Positions 44,408 through 53,437 of a DNA stretch of 64,000 nucleotides are shown here, piece after piece (position 1 is the stretch's first letter; each line of letters starts with the position of its first letter). Source of the DNA: Clostridiales bacterium (lineage in GTDB: Bacteria > Bacillota > Clostridia > Saccharofermentanales > Saccharofermentanaceae); NCBI GenBank assembly GCA_017478485.1, contig JAFVDI010000028.1, positions 1-64,000 on the forward strand. The letters are read 5' to 3'. A program made the position numbers and the translations under genes. A model generated the notes under the pieces. It did not search any database. It was not told where the DNA came from and worked only from the letters and a program-made list of their open reading frames with translations.

Positions 44408-45871
44408 TTATCTGTGCTTGTATGATCTCAGGATGTCGTCCTTGATCTTCCAGAGCTTGGGTGACAGGTCGACATAGTAGCTGTGCGGATTCTCAAATCT
44501 CTTGACGGAGTCCCAAAGTGAATCGAGTTCCTTTGTGCAGTAATCGCGGATCTCCTTGATCGTAGGCTTCTCATAGACAAGCTTGCCGTGATCGAAGATC
44601 TTTACGAGGAGCTTTCTCGTTGTGTAATCGACAAGAGTCTTGCTCTTCCATGTAGCATTAGGATCGAAGATCTCATAAGGCTCACCGTTAGGAACTTCCT
44701 CGTCTGCGACCATTAGGACGTCAGCTAATGCCTTTCCGGTAGCCTTGTCGTAGAATCTTACGATCTCTTTGTTGCAGGGGTTCGTGACCTTGCCGACTGA
44801 GTCGGAGATCTTCATCTTGGGGATGACGTTGCCGTCCTTATCCTCAACTGCAGCGATCTTGTAAACGCCGCCGAAAACAGGTTCAGCCTTTGATGTGATG
44901 AGACGCTCGCCTACACCGAACGAATCGATGCATGCGCCCTGGTTGATGAGATCCCTGATGAGATACTCGTCGAGAGCATTGGATACTGTGATCTTACAAT
45001 CCGTAAGTCCGGCCTCATCGAGCATCTTTCTCGCCTGCTGTGTCATGTAGGTAAGGTCTCCGGAATCGATCCTGATTCCCTTGAGGCGCTTGCCCATGGG
45101 CTCTAAGACTTCCTTTGCGCACTTGATCGCATTGGGGATGCCTGAACGCAGAACGTCATATGTATCAACGAGGAGCAGAGCGCCGTCCGGATATGTCATT
45201 GAGTAAGCTTTGAAAGCTTCGAACTCAGTATCGAAAAGCATGACCCATGAATGAGCCATTGTTCCGGAAAGCGGGATGTCGAACTGCTGTCCGCAGATGG
45301 TGCAGGATGTTCCTGCGGCGCCTGCGATATAGGCAGCCCTTGCGCCTAAGACTGATGCGTCAAAGCCCTGGGCACGGCGCGCACCGAACTCCATTACGGG
45401 TCTTCCTTCGGCAGCCCTTACGATCCTTGCGGTCTTTGTTGCAATAAGAGTCTGGTGGTTGATCGTGCAGAGGAGTGCAGTCTCAAGGAGCTGTGCCTGC
45501 ATGACAGGACCTCTGACCTTGATGAGCGGCTCTCTCGGGAAGATAACTGTTCCCTCGGGGATCGCCCAGACGTCACATGTGAACTCAAAATTCCTGAGGT
45601 ACTCAATGAACTTATCGTTGAAGTGATAGTTGTTCTTGAGGAACTCCAGATCGTCTTCAGAGAACTTGAGGTTCGAAAGATAATCGATGACCTGCTCGAC
45701 ACCTGCCATTACCGCATAACCGCCGTTCTCGGGAACGTTTCTGAAGAATGCGTCGAAATAAACGATCGTGTCTCCGCAGCCGTTATCAAGATAACCGTTC
45801 GCCATGGTAAGCTCATAGAAATCCGTGAGCATACTCATGTTGGTTCTTTCATTCCACATACCGTAGTCCAT
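44408..45871 (-). CDS. pncB: Nicotinate phosphoribosyltransferase
   Basis: A 487-residue NAPRTase that makes nicotinate mononucleotide from nicotinate and PRPP in NAD salvage. Motifs are MLTDFYELTMANGYL at the N-terminus, EFGARRAQGFDASVLGARAAYIAGAAGTS (residues of the active site), GTMAHSWVM (His of catalysis), and IRIDSGDLTYM. The length is normal. The ATG at 45871 has GGAGG eight bases upstream. It is cotranscribed with the stomatin-like gene before and ppiB after. Confidence 0.96.
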   Translation of the reverse strand: MDYGMWNERTNMSMLTDFYELTMANGYLDNGCGDTIVYFDAFFRNVPENGGYAVMAGVEQVIDYLSNLKFSEDDLEFLKNNYHFNDKFIEYLRNFEFTCDVWAIPEGTVIFPREPLIKVRGPVMQAQLLETALLCTINHQTLIATKTARIVRAAEGRPVMEFGARRAQGFDASVLGARAAYIAGAAGTSCTICGQQFDIPLSGTMAHSWVMLFDTEFEAFKAYSMTYPDGALLLVDTYDVLRSGIPNAIKCAKEVLEPMGKRLKGIRIDSGDLTYMTQQARKMLDEAGLTDCKITVSNALDEYLIRDLINQGACIDSFGVGERLITSKAEPVFGGVYKIAAVEDKDGNVIPKMKISDSVGKVTNPCNKEIVRFYDKATGKALADVLMVADEEVPNGEPYEIFDPNATWKSKTLVDYTTRKLLVKIFDHGKLVYEKPTIKEIRDYCTKELDSLWDSVKRFENPHSYYVDLSPKLWKIKDDILRSYKHR

Positions 45872-45899
45872 TTAAAATACCTCCGTAACAGTTCTTATA

Positions 45900-46817
45900 T
45901 CAGGATTTTGCAATTTCCTTGATAGTGGTCGTAAGACCTGCAATACCCTGAAGATCTGAAGGGATGATGATCTTTGTTGAAGCGCCCTGGCCTACCTTCT
46001 CGAGAGCCTCAAGGCCCTTGATAGCGATAAGTCCATCGTCAGCTCCGACATCCTTGACCATCTGAAGACCCTTTGCAGTAGCTTCCTGAACTGCAAGGAT
46101 AGCCTGAGCCTGACCCTCAGCTTCCCTGATGGCTGCCTGCTTCTTAGCTTCAGCTCTGAGGATCGCTGCTTCCTTTTCACCTTCTGCGACTCTGATTGCA
46201 GACTCCTTTTCACCTTCTGCGATGAGGATCTTTTCTCTCTTCTCACGCTCAGCCTTCATCTGCTTCTCCATCGCTGCCTGGATCTCCTTAGGCGGGATGA
46301 TGTTCTTGAGCTCAACACGGTTGACCTTGATTCCCCAAGGGTCTGTAGCTTCGTCTAAGATCTCTCTCATCCTTGTGTTGATGATGTCACGTGATGTGAG
46401 AGTCTGGTCGAGCTCGAGGTCACCGATGATGTTACGGAGCGTTGTTGCGGAGAGATTCTCGATGGCAACGATAGGACGCTCGATTCCATATGTGTAGAGC
46501 TTAGGATCTACGATCTGATAGAAAAGGACCGTATCGATCTGCATCGTAACGTTATCTTTTGTGATAACGGCCTGGGGTGCGAAGTCAGCAACCTTCTCCT
46601 TGAGCGAGATCTTCTTTGCGACGCGGTCGATGAAAGGGACCTTGAGGTGGAGACCGGTATCCCATGTGGTTCTGTATGTTCCGAGGCGCTCGATGATGAA
46701 TGTCGTTGCCTGGGGAACGATCTTGATGTTTGCAAGAACGAGTACGATAACGATGACGGCAACCAATACACCGATGATCGCGCCGCCTGTTGTTACTTCA
46801 AGTGCTACGTTTAACAT
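45900..46817 (-). CDS. SPFH/stomatin-like membrane-raft protein
   Basis: 305 residues. One N-terminal helix at about 12-32 is followed by the SPFH/band-7 domain (about 35-190; RLGTYRTTWDTGLHLKVPFIDRVAKKISLKE, and RNIIGDLELDQTLTSRD). An Ala/Glu/Lys-rich coiled coil lies at about 190-245. It resembles YbbK/QmcA-type stomatin-like proteins rather than long flotillins. The ATG at 46817 follows GGAGG; an in-frame TTG four codons before overlaps that ribosome site. It sits 15 bases after an NfeD gene, the standard partner, so a membrane-organising complex is expected. Confidence 0.9.
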   Translation of the reverse strand: MLNVALEVTTGGAIIGVLVAVIVIVLVLANIKIVPQATTFIIERLGTYRTTWDTGLHLKVPFIDRVAKKISLKEKVADFAPQAVITKDNVTMQIDTVLFYQIVDPKLYTYGIERPIVAIENLSATTLRNIIGDLELDQTLTSRDIINTRMREILDEATDPWGIKVNRVELKNIIPPKEIQAAMEKQMKAEREKREKILIAEGEKESAIRVAEGEKEAAILRAEAKKQAAIREAEGQAQAILAVQEATAKGLQMVKDVGADDGLIAIKGLEALEKVGQGASTKIIIPSDLQGIAGLTTTIKEIAKS

Positions 46818-46832
46818 AATAACCTCCAATTG

Positions 46833-47267
46833 TTAAGCGGGATCAACGATGAGCTTTACGCCCTCGATCGCCCTGACTTTTACTTTTGTGCCTTCTGAGA
46901 TAGCGCGCTCTGCTTTCGCGCTCCAGACCTGTCCTTCGACCTTTACCTGACCCTTTCCTTCAACGGGATTGACGGGTACGATAACTACGCCCTCCATCCC
47001 GATAAGTCTGTCGGCATTGGTTCTCTGGATCTTTGCTCTGCGGAGCGATTCAAGCTTAGGTCTGATCCATATCATGCAAACGACGAAGGTAACGACAGAC
47101 ACAGCTGCCATTACGATGATCTGCAGATTATGGGGTGCGCCGCACAGGTCCATGATCATGGCCACGAGAGCTCCTGCCGCAAACCAGACGGTCGCAAGAG
47201 CAGTTGTGGCGGCCTCAATGATGAGCATTACAACCATTATTATCAGCCAAATGATCCACCATGACAT
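46833..47267 (-). CDS. NfeD-family membrane protein
   Basis: 144 residues. Three or four membrane helices (about 4-25, 28-45, 50-68) are followed by a C-terminal OB-fold (about 85-144: GMEGVVIVPVNPVEGKGQVKVEGQVW, VKVRAIEGVKLIVDP). This is the short NfeD form, lacking the serine-protease part, that pairs with stomatin-like proteins as here. The ATG at 47267 follows GGGAGG. It is first in a five-gene operon. Confidence 0.9.
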   Translation of the reverse strand: MSWWIIWLIIMVVMLIIEAATTALATVWFAAGALVAMIMDLCGAPHNLQIIVMAAVSVVTFVVCMIWIRPKLESLRRAKIQRTNADRLIGMEGVVIVPVNPVEGKGQVKVEGQVWSAKAERAISEGTKVKVRAIEGVKLIVDPA

Positions 47268-47324
47268 AAATCTAATCCTCCCTTCAATAATTTGCGCAGG
47301 TATTCCACGCCCACGCTAAAGATA

Positions 47325-47333
47325 ATTATATCA
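47325..47333 (-). promoter_or_regulatory. Extended -10 promoter of the nfeD operon
   Basis: The minus strand reads TGATATAAT (TG-n-TATAAT), about 58 bases before the nfeD ATG. No clear -35 is seen. An AT-rich imperfect inverted repeat overlapping it (47333-47352) could end transcription from truA. Confidence 0.55.
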
Positions 47334-47362
47334 CCTTAAAAATCTTTTTAGGAAAAAATCGG

Positions 47363-48127
47363 TCACGCCCGTGCGGACTGTTCGTCGAAATATACTTCCT
47401 CGAGAGTTAGGCCCTTTGCAGCCAGCGTCTTGCCCGCAAGGCTCCTGTCGCCCTTTTCTATCACTTCGCCTATTCCGTCTGCGGGTATCTTTCCCTGTCC
47501 CACGTAAAGAAGCGTCCCTGCGATTATGCGGACCATGTTGTAAAGAAATGCCTCTCCCTTTACTTCGATCTCGATTTGAAGCGGATCGGTTCCGGCAGTT
47601 CTGACTGATACTTCGTGAAGCCTTCTGACATATGTCTTCTGGCTGCCGCCTGCAGCGCAGAAAGCTCGGAAATCATGCTCTCCTGCAAAAGCTTCAGCAG
47701 CCTGCTTCATCGCATCCGTATCAGGCATGGCCGGGCAGTAATATGAGAACCTGTCCAGGAACGGATCTCTTGTCGGCGAGACATAGATCCTGTAGATATA
47801 CCTTTTGCCCTTGATCGAAAAGCGGGCCGAGAAATCATCTTTTGCGTAGAACGCACGCTTTACCGCTACGTCTTCAGGAAGCAATGCGTTCATTGCGAGC
47901 GGGAACTTATCCTCAGGTATGACAAACGGGACGTCGGCGTGACTTAAGTGGCATCTTGCGTGCACACCCGCGTCAGTCCTTGAACATCCCGTCAGTCTGA
48001 TCTTCTCTTTAAATAAACCAGCAAGCGCACTCTCAAGCACATCCTGCACGGCTCTTCCGTTCTCCTGAGACTGGAATCCCGCAAAAGCGGTACCGTCAAA
48101 TTCAGTTATGAAACAGAGCCTGGGCAT
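47363..48127 (-). CDS. truA: tRNA pseudouridine(38-40) synthase
   Basis: A 254-residue TruA, modifying uridines 38-40 of the tRNA anticodon arm. The catalytic Asp52 is in CSRTDAGVHA; other marks are EFDGTAFAGFQSQ, SARFSIKGKRYIYRI and FLYNMVRIIAGTL. The ATG at 48127 has AAAAGG close upstream, and the glucokinase stop is six bases before. The usual Firmicute order is rplQ-ecfA1-ecfA2-ecfT-truA; here a ROK kinase gene separates ecfT and truA. Confidence 0.95.
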   Translation of the reverse strand: MPRLCFITEFDGTAFAGFQSQENGRAVQDVLESALAGLFKEKIRLTGCSRTDAGVHARCHLSHADVPFVIPEDKFPLAMNALLPEDVAVKRAFYAKDDFSARFSIKGKRYIYRIYVSPTRDPFLDRFSYYCPAMPDTDAMKQAAEAFAGEHDFRAFCAAGGSQKTYVRRLHEVSVRTAGTDPLQIEIEVKGEAFLYNMVRIIAGTLLYVGQGKIPADGIGEVIEKGDRSLAGKTLAAKGLTLEEVYFDEQSARA

Positions 48128-48133
48128 TGCCTT

Positions 48134-49111
48134 TTAGATGCCGTTCATGCCGTCATCAACACAGGACTTGCCCATCATGGCAGCGCCTACGATGCCTGCA
48201 TCGTTGCCCATCTGAGCAAGTTCGATCCTCGTCTTCGGAACTCCGGGTCCGAAGTAAGGCCTGCTCATTGTCTTTTCGCGCATGGGGATAAGGAGCGGAT
48301 CACCTTCGTTGCATACACCGCCGCCGACTACGAGGATCTCAGGCATGAATGCGTTGATCGCGTTTGCGAGACCGTCAGCGAGATAAGATGTGTACATGTC
48401 AACAACATCGGCTGCAACCTTGTCCCCCTTCTTCAGAGCTACGAATGCGATCTGTGCATTCCACTCGCCGAAATCCTTGTAGACTTCGTTGAGGAGAGAA
48501 TCGGGATTTGCCTCTGCAGCTTCTCTTGTCATCCTTGCGAGAGCGGTAGCGGAAGCATACTGCTCAAAGCAGCCCTTGCGGCCGCATCCGCACTGAACGC
48601 CGCCTGATACGAGAACCGTGTGGCCGAACTCGGAACCGGCCTGATTAAATCCTGAATAGATCCTGCCTCTGACGATAACGCCTGCACCTACGCCGGTACC
48701 AAGCGTGATCGTTACGGATTCCTTTGTGCCCTTTGCGGCACCTGCAACAGCCTCAGCCATCGCAGCACAGTTTGCATCGTTATCGATATAAACAGGAAGG
48801 TCGATGACCTCTCTGATAAGCTTTCTCATCGGAGCGTTGTTGAAAGGCAGATTGCTTGAATAAACGAGCAGTCCGTCCTCATTGTCGGGTGTTCCTGGTG
48901 AACCGATACCGATAGCCTCGATATCCTTTACCTCAAGTCCCGCATCCTTGATAGCATCTGCTGCAAGAGTGCCCATATCGTGGATGATATCCTCCATCGC
49001 ACGATCCGCATTTGTCTTAATGGAAAGCTTATTAAGGAGCTTACCCTCACCATCGACAACGCCGGCCTTGATATTTGTGCCGCCGAGGTCGATCCCGACA
49101 TAGTATGACAT
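48134..49111 (-). CDS. glk: ROK-family glucokinase
   Basis: 325 residues. The N-terminal ATP loop is DLGGTNIKAGVV. The sugar-binding region has IGSPGTPDNEDG, NDANCAAMAEA (catalytic Asp) and ITLGTGVGAGVI. The ROK zinc motif CGCGRKGCFEQYAS lies at about 155-170. It phosphorylates glucose at the expense of ATP, feeding glycolysis and, via the phosphohexomutase, sugar-nucleotide synthesis. The ATG at 49111 has a purine-rich AAGGAAGGGCGGG upstream at a long distance. It has its own promoter inside the end of ecfT and continues into truA. Confidence 0.9.
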   Translation of the reverse strand: MSYYVGIDLGGTNIKAGVVDGEGKLLNKLSIKTNADRAMEDIIHDMGTLAADAIKDAGLEVKDIEAIGIGSPGTPDNEDGLLVYSSNLPFNNAPMRKLIREVIDLPVYIDNDANCAAMAEAVAGAAKGTKESVTITLGTGVGAGVIVRGRIYSGFNQAGSEFGHTVLVSGGVQCGCGRKGCFEQYASATALARMTREAAEANPDSLLNEVYKDFGEWNAQIAFVALKKGDKVAADVVDMYTSYLADGLANAINAFMPEILVVGGGVCNEGDPLLIPMREKTMSRPYFGPGVPKTRIELAQMGNDAGIVGAAMMGKSCVDDGMNGI

Positions 49112-49149
49112 GGCTTAAAACCCGCCCTTCCTTTGTTTTCAACAATAAA

Positions 49150-49178
49150 ATTCTATCACAGGGGTATGTTTATCTCAA
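49150..49178 (-). promoter_or_regulatory. Promoter of glk-truA
   Basis: On the minus strand: -35 TTGAGA (49178-49173), 17-base spacer, extended -10 TGATAGAAT (box 49155-49150). The -35 overlaps the last codons of ecfT. Confidence 0.6.
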
Positions 49179-49979
49179 AGTCAAATCCATTACAACAAGA
49201 CCTGCTGCGCACGCCGTCAGGAACAATACTACAAGCACGTCTGTTCCCTTTATCCTGAGAGGGTTGAGCTTGGTCCTGCCTTCTCCGCCTTTGTAGCATC
49301 TTGCATCCATTGCAACTGACAGTTCTTCGGCTCTTCGAAAGCTCGATATGAACAGAGGGATCAGGACGGTCAGATAACCCTTTACCCTGTTTACAAACGT
49401 TCCCGTATCATAGTCGGCGCCTCTTGAAACCTGCGCCTTCATTATCTTGTCGGTCTCTTCGATGAGCGTAGGGATGAATCTCAGTGCGATCGACATCATC
49501 ATCGCCATTTCGTGGACCGGTATCTTAAAGATCTTCAAAGGCGAGAAGAGGCTTTCAAGCGCATCTGCGATCTTGAGCGGAGTGGTTGTCAGAGTCAGCA
49601 TGAGACTGGTCGAAAGGATCAGGAACATCAGTCTTATTGCCATTAACACGGCCCTTGAAATACCGTAATCCGTGATGCTTATGAACTGCCAGCGGAAAAG
49701 AAGATTGCCCTGTCTGATCGTAAGGATATTCAGTATGAGAATGAATATCGAAAGCGGCAAAACAGGCTTGACCGTCTTCCAGACAACAGAAGGTCTTACC
49801 TTCGCCATTATTATCTGGATCAATATTACGCCTGCCAGCGCTCCCAAAGAAACCGGCGAACTGATCAGGAATATGACGACCAGATAGACGACATAGAGAA
49901 GCGCCTTTATCCTGGGATCCGTGCGGTGGAGGATCGAATCCGCCTTGTAGTATTTTCCGAGGCTTATGTCACTTAACAT
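49170..49979 (-). CDS. ecfT: ECF transporter transmembrane protein EcfT
   Basis: A 269-residue membrane protein with about six helices, the coupling subunit of energy-coupling-factor vitamin importers. The characteristic coupling-helix motifs are visible: ALRFIPTLIEETDKIMKAQVSRGAD (with ARG-like SRG), and FRRAEELSVAMDARCYKGG (the second). DPRIK near the N-terminus is also typical. The start overlaps the ecfA end by 11 bases. Different substrate-binding EcfS proteins, encoded elsewhere, should share this module. Confidence 0.95.
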   Translation of the reverse strand: MLSDISLGKYYKADSILHRTDPRIKALLYVVYLVVIFLISSPVSLGALAGVILIQIIMAKVRPSVVWKTVKPVLPLSIFILILNILTIRQGNLLFRWQFISITDYGISRAVLMAIRLMFLILSTSLMLTLTTTPLKIADALESLFSPLKIFKIPVHEMAMMMSIALRFIPTLIEETDKIMKAQVSRGADYDTGTFVNRVKGYLTVLIPLFISSFRRAEELSVAMDARCYKGGEGRTKLNPLRIKGTDVLVVLFLTACAAGLVVMDLTLR

Positions 49980-51774
49980 CTTTATGCCCCGCTTTCAATA
50001 CTGCACGGTAAACTGCCCTTGCCTCTTCTTCCGGATCGAATCTCGTCCTTTCGAAAACGCAGCCGGGCAGGATTTTTAAAATGTCCTGCTTGAGCATACC
50101 CGTAAACTTTGTGATCTTCGGCTGATCTATGCCGAACTTATAAGTCTTCTCCTTATCGGAGAAAAGCTTATCGGGTGTTTCGGCAGTAACCGCCTCTCCG
50201 TTCTTTATGCAGATGATCCTGTCACAGTAAGCGGCGGCCTCATCCATGTTGTGAGATACTATGACGATGGTGGTTCCCTGCTCGCGAAGCGATCTTATCA
50301 GCGAGAACATCTCTTCCCTGCCCACGGGATCAAGACCGCTTGCAGGTTCATCAAGGACCAGTATCTTCGGATTCATTGCGAGCACGCCGGCCATCGCCGC
50401 ACGTCTCTTCTGTCCTCCCGACAGCTCGAAAGGATTCTTTCTGAGGACATCCTTTTCAAGACCGACTGCTTTTGCAGCCTTTACTGCCCTGTCCTTCTGT
50501 TCATCTGCAGTAAGCTTCATCTTTCTTAAGCCATAGCAGACATCCTTATATACCGTCTCTTCAAAAAGCTGGTATTCGGGATACTGGAAGACCAGGCCTA
50601 CAGTCTGTCTGATCCTCTGAACGTCCTTTTTCTGAGAGCATCTCAGAGTTACGCCTTCTTCAGGATAGACTTCTATCTCTCCGGACGAGGGCTTTAATAT
50701 TGAATTCATGTGTGAAATGAGAGTGGTCTTTCCGCAGCCGGATTCTCCGACTATTCCAAGGATCTCACCCTCGTAAACATCGAGATTTATGTTCTTTATC
50801 GCAAAAGACCTTCCACCGTCATAGGAGCTGAACAGGTCTTTGACAGACATGATCTTCCGTCTGTTTTCTGTTTTTTCCTCAGTAGTTTCTTCCGGGATAG
50901 CTTTATCGGGCAATTCCGGGGAAGTAAGTATATTGGTAAGTCTTTCTCTAAGTCTTGTTTCACTTGTCAGATCCTCTTCCGTAAGAGTGACTCCGGCAAG
51001 CCTTGCGATCTCATATGCAAACTTTATGATAACGGGTCTTCTGAGCCCGTACTGTTCAAGGGAAATGTCCGCAAATATCCCGGCGGGGGTTCCTTCTGCG
51101 GCTTTGGAACCTTTTGACATTACTATCACTCTGTCACAGCGCATTGCTTCTGACATGTCATGTGTGATAGTGATGAGCGTAAGACCTTTCTTGATACGCA
51201 TATCCTCGCAGACTGCGATAAACTCATCCCTGCTCCTGGGATCCAGCATTGCGGTCGCTTCATCGAGGATAAGTATCTCAGGCCTCATCGCAAGAGCACC
51301 GGCTATGGCAAGCTTTTGTTTCTGGCCTCCGGAAAGGCTCGCAGCTTCTCTGAGCCTGAGTTCATATATGCCGGCGTCTTTCATCGCCTGGTCAACCCTT
51401 TCACGCAGTTCAGGGAGTTTTATTCCGAGGTTTTCCGGACCGAATGCAACATCCTCTTCAACAATGGTACCGACTATCTGGTTATCGGGATTCTGGAAAA
51501 CGCATGCGCTGTTTTCCCTTATCTGCCAGAACACTGAATCGTCCGACGTGTCCTTGCCGAATACCACTATCCTGCCTGAATCCGGGACTTCTATTACGTC
51601 GATCAGTTTGGCAAGTGTTGATTTGCCTGATCCGTTTGCGCCAAGTATGGCCGTATATGAGCCTTTCTCGATCTCAAGGCTCAGGTTCTCCACCGCGGGT
51701 TCAGCGGGCGCACTGACATCAGCTCCTTCCGAGCCGTATGAGAATGTTACATCCTGTACGGATATCTTTTCCAC
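49969..51774 (-). CDS. Fused EcfA1-EcfA2 ATPase of the ECF transporter
   Basis: A 601-residue protein with two complete ABC ATPase domains, where most genomes have two ~280-residue genes. Domain 1 (about 1-285): Walker A GANGSGKST, Q-loop FQNPDNQIVGTIVEEDVAFGPENLG, signature LSGGQKQKLAIAGAL, LDEATAMLDP. A Glu/Thr/Arg-rich linker follows (about 286-308). Domain 2 (309-601): Walker A GESGCGKTT, FQYPEYQLFEETV, signature LSGGQKRRAAMAGVLA, LDEPASGLDP. Both domains keep the catalytic residues. The start is GTG at 51774 after AAGGA. An internal ATG at 50850 (codon 309), preceded by GGAAG, could also give the second domain alone. It powers vitamin import with ecfT. Confidence 0.92.
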   Translation of the reverse strand: MEKISVQDVTFSYGSEGADVSAPAEPAVENLSLEIEKGSYTAILGANGSGKSTLAKLIDVIEVPDSGRIVVFGKDTSDDSVFWQIRENSACVFQNPDNQIVGTIVEEDVAFGPENLGIKLPELRERVDQAMKDAGIYELRLREAASLSGGQKQKLAIAGALAMRPEILILDEATAMLDPRSRDEFIAVCEDMRIKKGLTLITITHDMSEAMRCDRVIVMSKGSKAAEGTPAGIFADISLEQYGLRRPVIIKFAYEIARLAGVTLTEEDLTSETRLRERLTNILTSPELPDKAIPEETTEEKTENRRKIMSVKDLFSSYDGGRSFAIKNINLDVYEGEILGIVGESGCGKTTLISHMNSILKPSSGEIEVYPEEGVTLRCSQKKDVQRIRQTVGLVFQYPEYQLFEETVYKDVCYGLRKMKLTADEQKDRAVKAAKAVGLEKDVLRKNPFELSGGQKRRAAMAGVLAMNPKILVLDEPASGLDPVGREEMFSLIRSLREQGTTIVIVSHNMDEAAAYCDRIICIKNGEAVTAETPDKLFSDKEKTYKFGIDQPKITKFTGMLKQDILKILPGCVFERTRFDPEEEARAVYRAVLKAGHKDVK

Positions 51775-51814
51775 GCTAATTCCTTCCGAGAACCATTGTT
51801 AAGTTATATTACAT

Positions 51815-51845
51815 AAAAACGGGGGAGGTTACATACCTCCCCCGG
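51815..51845 (-). terminator. Terminator after rplQ
   Basis: GC-rich stem, GGGGGAGGT / ACCTCCCCC plus one C-G pair (51820-51844), with loop TACAT. On the minus strand it is followed by TTTTT. It separates the ribosomal cluster from the ECF genes, though some read-through is likely as no strong promoter is seen after it. Confidence 0.85.
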
Positions 51846-51885
51846 TTTATTTTTTCGATTAAAGGTATCTTTCTGTTTGTGCAGA

Positions 51886-52407
51886 TTACACGAACATAAG
51901 GATAGCCATCTCGGAACCGTCACCGCGTCTCTGACCGATGCGGACGAGCTTGGTGTAACCGCCGGTTCTTCCGACATACTTGGGAGCGATCTCATCAAAC
52001 ATCTTGTTAACGGGATTGATGATGTTGCCCTCGCTGTCATGGCTCTTGTAAAGCCACTTGATCATCTGCTTGCGAGCTGCAAGACGTGAAGGATTGTCGA
52101 TCTGAACTGTCTTTGTCTTAACTTCACGGTCAACAACTTCGTACTTCTTGCCGGACTTGGATGTCTTGGTCTTGAGAACCTTCTTGCCCTTACCGTCGAG
52201 CTTTGCAGAAGATACTGTGATCTCCTTTGTTGTGAAGTTGTCCTTCTCCTTAACTGCGGAAGCAATGAGGCCTTCGACAATAGCGCTAACTTCCTTAGCG
52301 CGTGCGACGGTCGTCTCAAGCTTGCCATTTATAACTAAATTGGTAACCTGATTCTTCAGCATAGCAGCACGCTGATCTGAAGGACGGCTTATTTTCCTGT
52401 TAGGCAT
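51886..52407 (-). CDS. rplQ: 50S ribosomal protein L17 with a central insertion
   Basis: 173 residues instead of the usual ~115-130. The N-terminal (SDQRAAMLKNQVTNLVINGKLETTVARAKEV) and C-terminal (KMFDEIAPKYVGRTGGYTKLVRIGQRRGD) cores are normal. Between them about 50 Lys/Thr/Ser-rich residues (about 55-103) are inserted where short L17 proteins have a tight turn. The reading frame is intact and the ribosome site GGAGG is good, so it is not a sequencing artefact of the frame. It is last in the rpmJ-rpsM-rpsK-rpsD-rpoA-rplQ unit. Confidence 0.96.
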   Translation of the reverse strand: MPNRKISRPSDQRAAMLKNQVTNLVINGKLETTVARAKEVSAIVEGLIASAVKEKDNFTTKEITVSSAKLDGKGKKVLKTKTSKSGKKYEVVDREVKTKTVQIDNPSRLAARKQMIKWLYKSHDSEGNIINPVNKMFDEIAPKYVGRTGGYTKLVRIGQRRGDGSEMAILMFV

Positions 52408-52433
52408 CTTATTTTCCTCCTAAGATGTAAGTG

Positions 52434-53384
52434 TTATTCTTCCTGGTCCTTGAGGTGAAGACCCATACCCTCGAGCTTCTCGATGATCTCTTCGAGAGAC
52501 TTCTTACCGAGGTTCCTGACCTTGATCATCTCATCCATTGTACGTGCAACAAGATCGCCGACAGTGTTGATCTGTGCTCTCTTGAGGCAGTTGTATGTAC
52601 GAACTGAGAAATCGAGATCCTCGATTACGCCTGAAAGCTTGCTGTCATGCTCACCGGACTCTTCAATGCTCTTGAAGCTCAGTGCGGAATCAGTATCTGC
52701 AAGAGCTGTGAAGAACTTGAGGTGGTCGATGAGGCAGTTAGCTGCTGAAGACAGAGCTTCGTCAACCTCGATCGTTCCGTCTGTCCAGACTTCGAGCGTA
52801 AGGCTGTCATAGTCAGTCCTTGCGCCTACACGGGTATTCTCAACCTTGTAGTTAGCCTTCTTGACGGGTGTGAAGATCGAATCGATCGGGATGAGTCCGA
52901 TAACCTGCTTGTTAGGCTTGTTCTGTTCAGCTGTGTTGTAGCCACGTCCCTTGCTGAGAGTGAACTCCATGAAGATGTCATCAGTACCGTTGAGGTGAGC
53001 GATGACGTGATCAGGATTCATGATCTGAACATCGGGTCCGTGAACGATATCACCAGCAGTAAGTGCGCCGGTTCTGCCCTTTGCAACACTGATGCTTACG
53101 ATATTTGATTCATTATGAAGCTTTGCACGGATACCCTTGATGTTAAGGATGATCTCGGTCATGTCTTCGATAATTCCCGGAACAGTGGAGAACTCATGCT
53201 TAATCTTATCGATTTTAATAGATGTAACTGCCGCACCGGAAAGTGACGAGAGAAGAACTCTGCGCAGGGAATTTCCGAGAGTAGTACCGAAGCCGCGCTC
53301 GAGCGGGGCAATGGTATATTTGCCGTATGACTTATCGTCGTTGGATTCAACGCACTTAATTGTCGGCTGGCTGATTTCCATCAT
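52434..53384 (-). CDS. rpoA: RNA polymerase alpha subunit
   Basis: 316 residues. The N-terminal dimerisation domain includes LERGFGTTLGNSLRRVLLSSLSGAAV. A linker at about 230-250 leads to the C-terminal domain (RTYNCLKRAQINTVGDLVARTMDEMIKVRNLGKKSLEEI) that binds UP-elements and activators. The ATG at 53384 has AGGAGG at seven bases. It is in the standard place between rpsD and rplQ. Confidence 0.98.
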   Translation of the reverse strand: MMEISQPTIKCVESNDDKSYGKYTIAPLERGFGTTLGNSLRRVLLSSLSGAAVTSIKIDKIKHEFSTVPGIIEDMTEIILNIKGIRAKLHNESNIVSISVAKGRTGALTAGDIVHGPDVQIMNPDHVIAHLNGTDDIFMEFTLSKGRGYNTAEQNKPNKQVIGLIPIDSIFTPVKKANYKVENTRVGARTDYDSLTLEVWTDGTIEVDEALSSAANCLIDHLKFFTALADTDSALSFKSIEESGEHDSKLSGVIEDLDFSVRTYNCLKRAQINTVGDLVARTMDEMIKVRNLGKKSLEEIIEKLEGMGLHLKDQEE

Positions 53385-53437
53385 TTCTTATCCTCCTGAT
53401 TGTATTTAGGGCCTGATCTTCGGTCGTATTTTAGTTA

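Noticed and set aside
50840..51802. A 320-codon open frame on the plus strand opposite the fused EcfA gene
   Set aside because: It is antisense to a clear two-domain ABC ATPase, has a Ser/Ile/Leu-biased composition with no domain, and no ribosome site.
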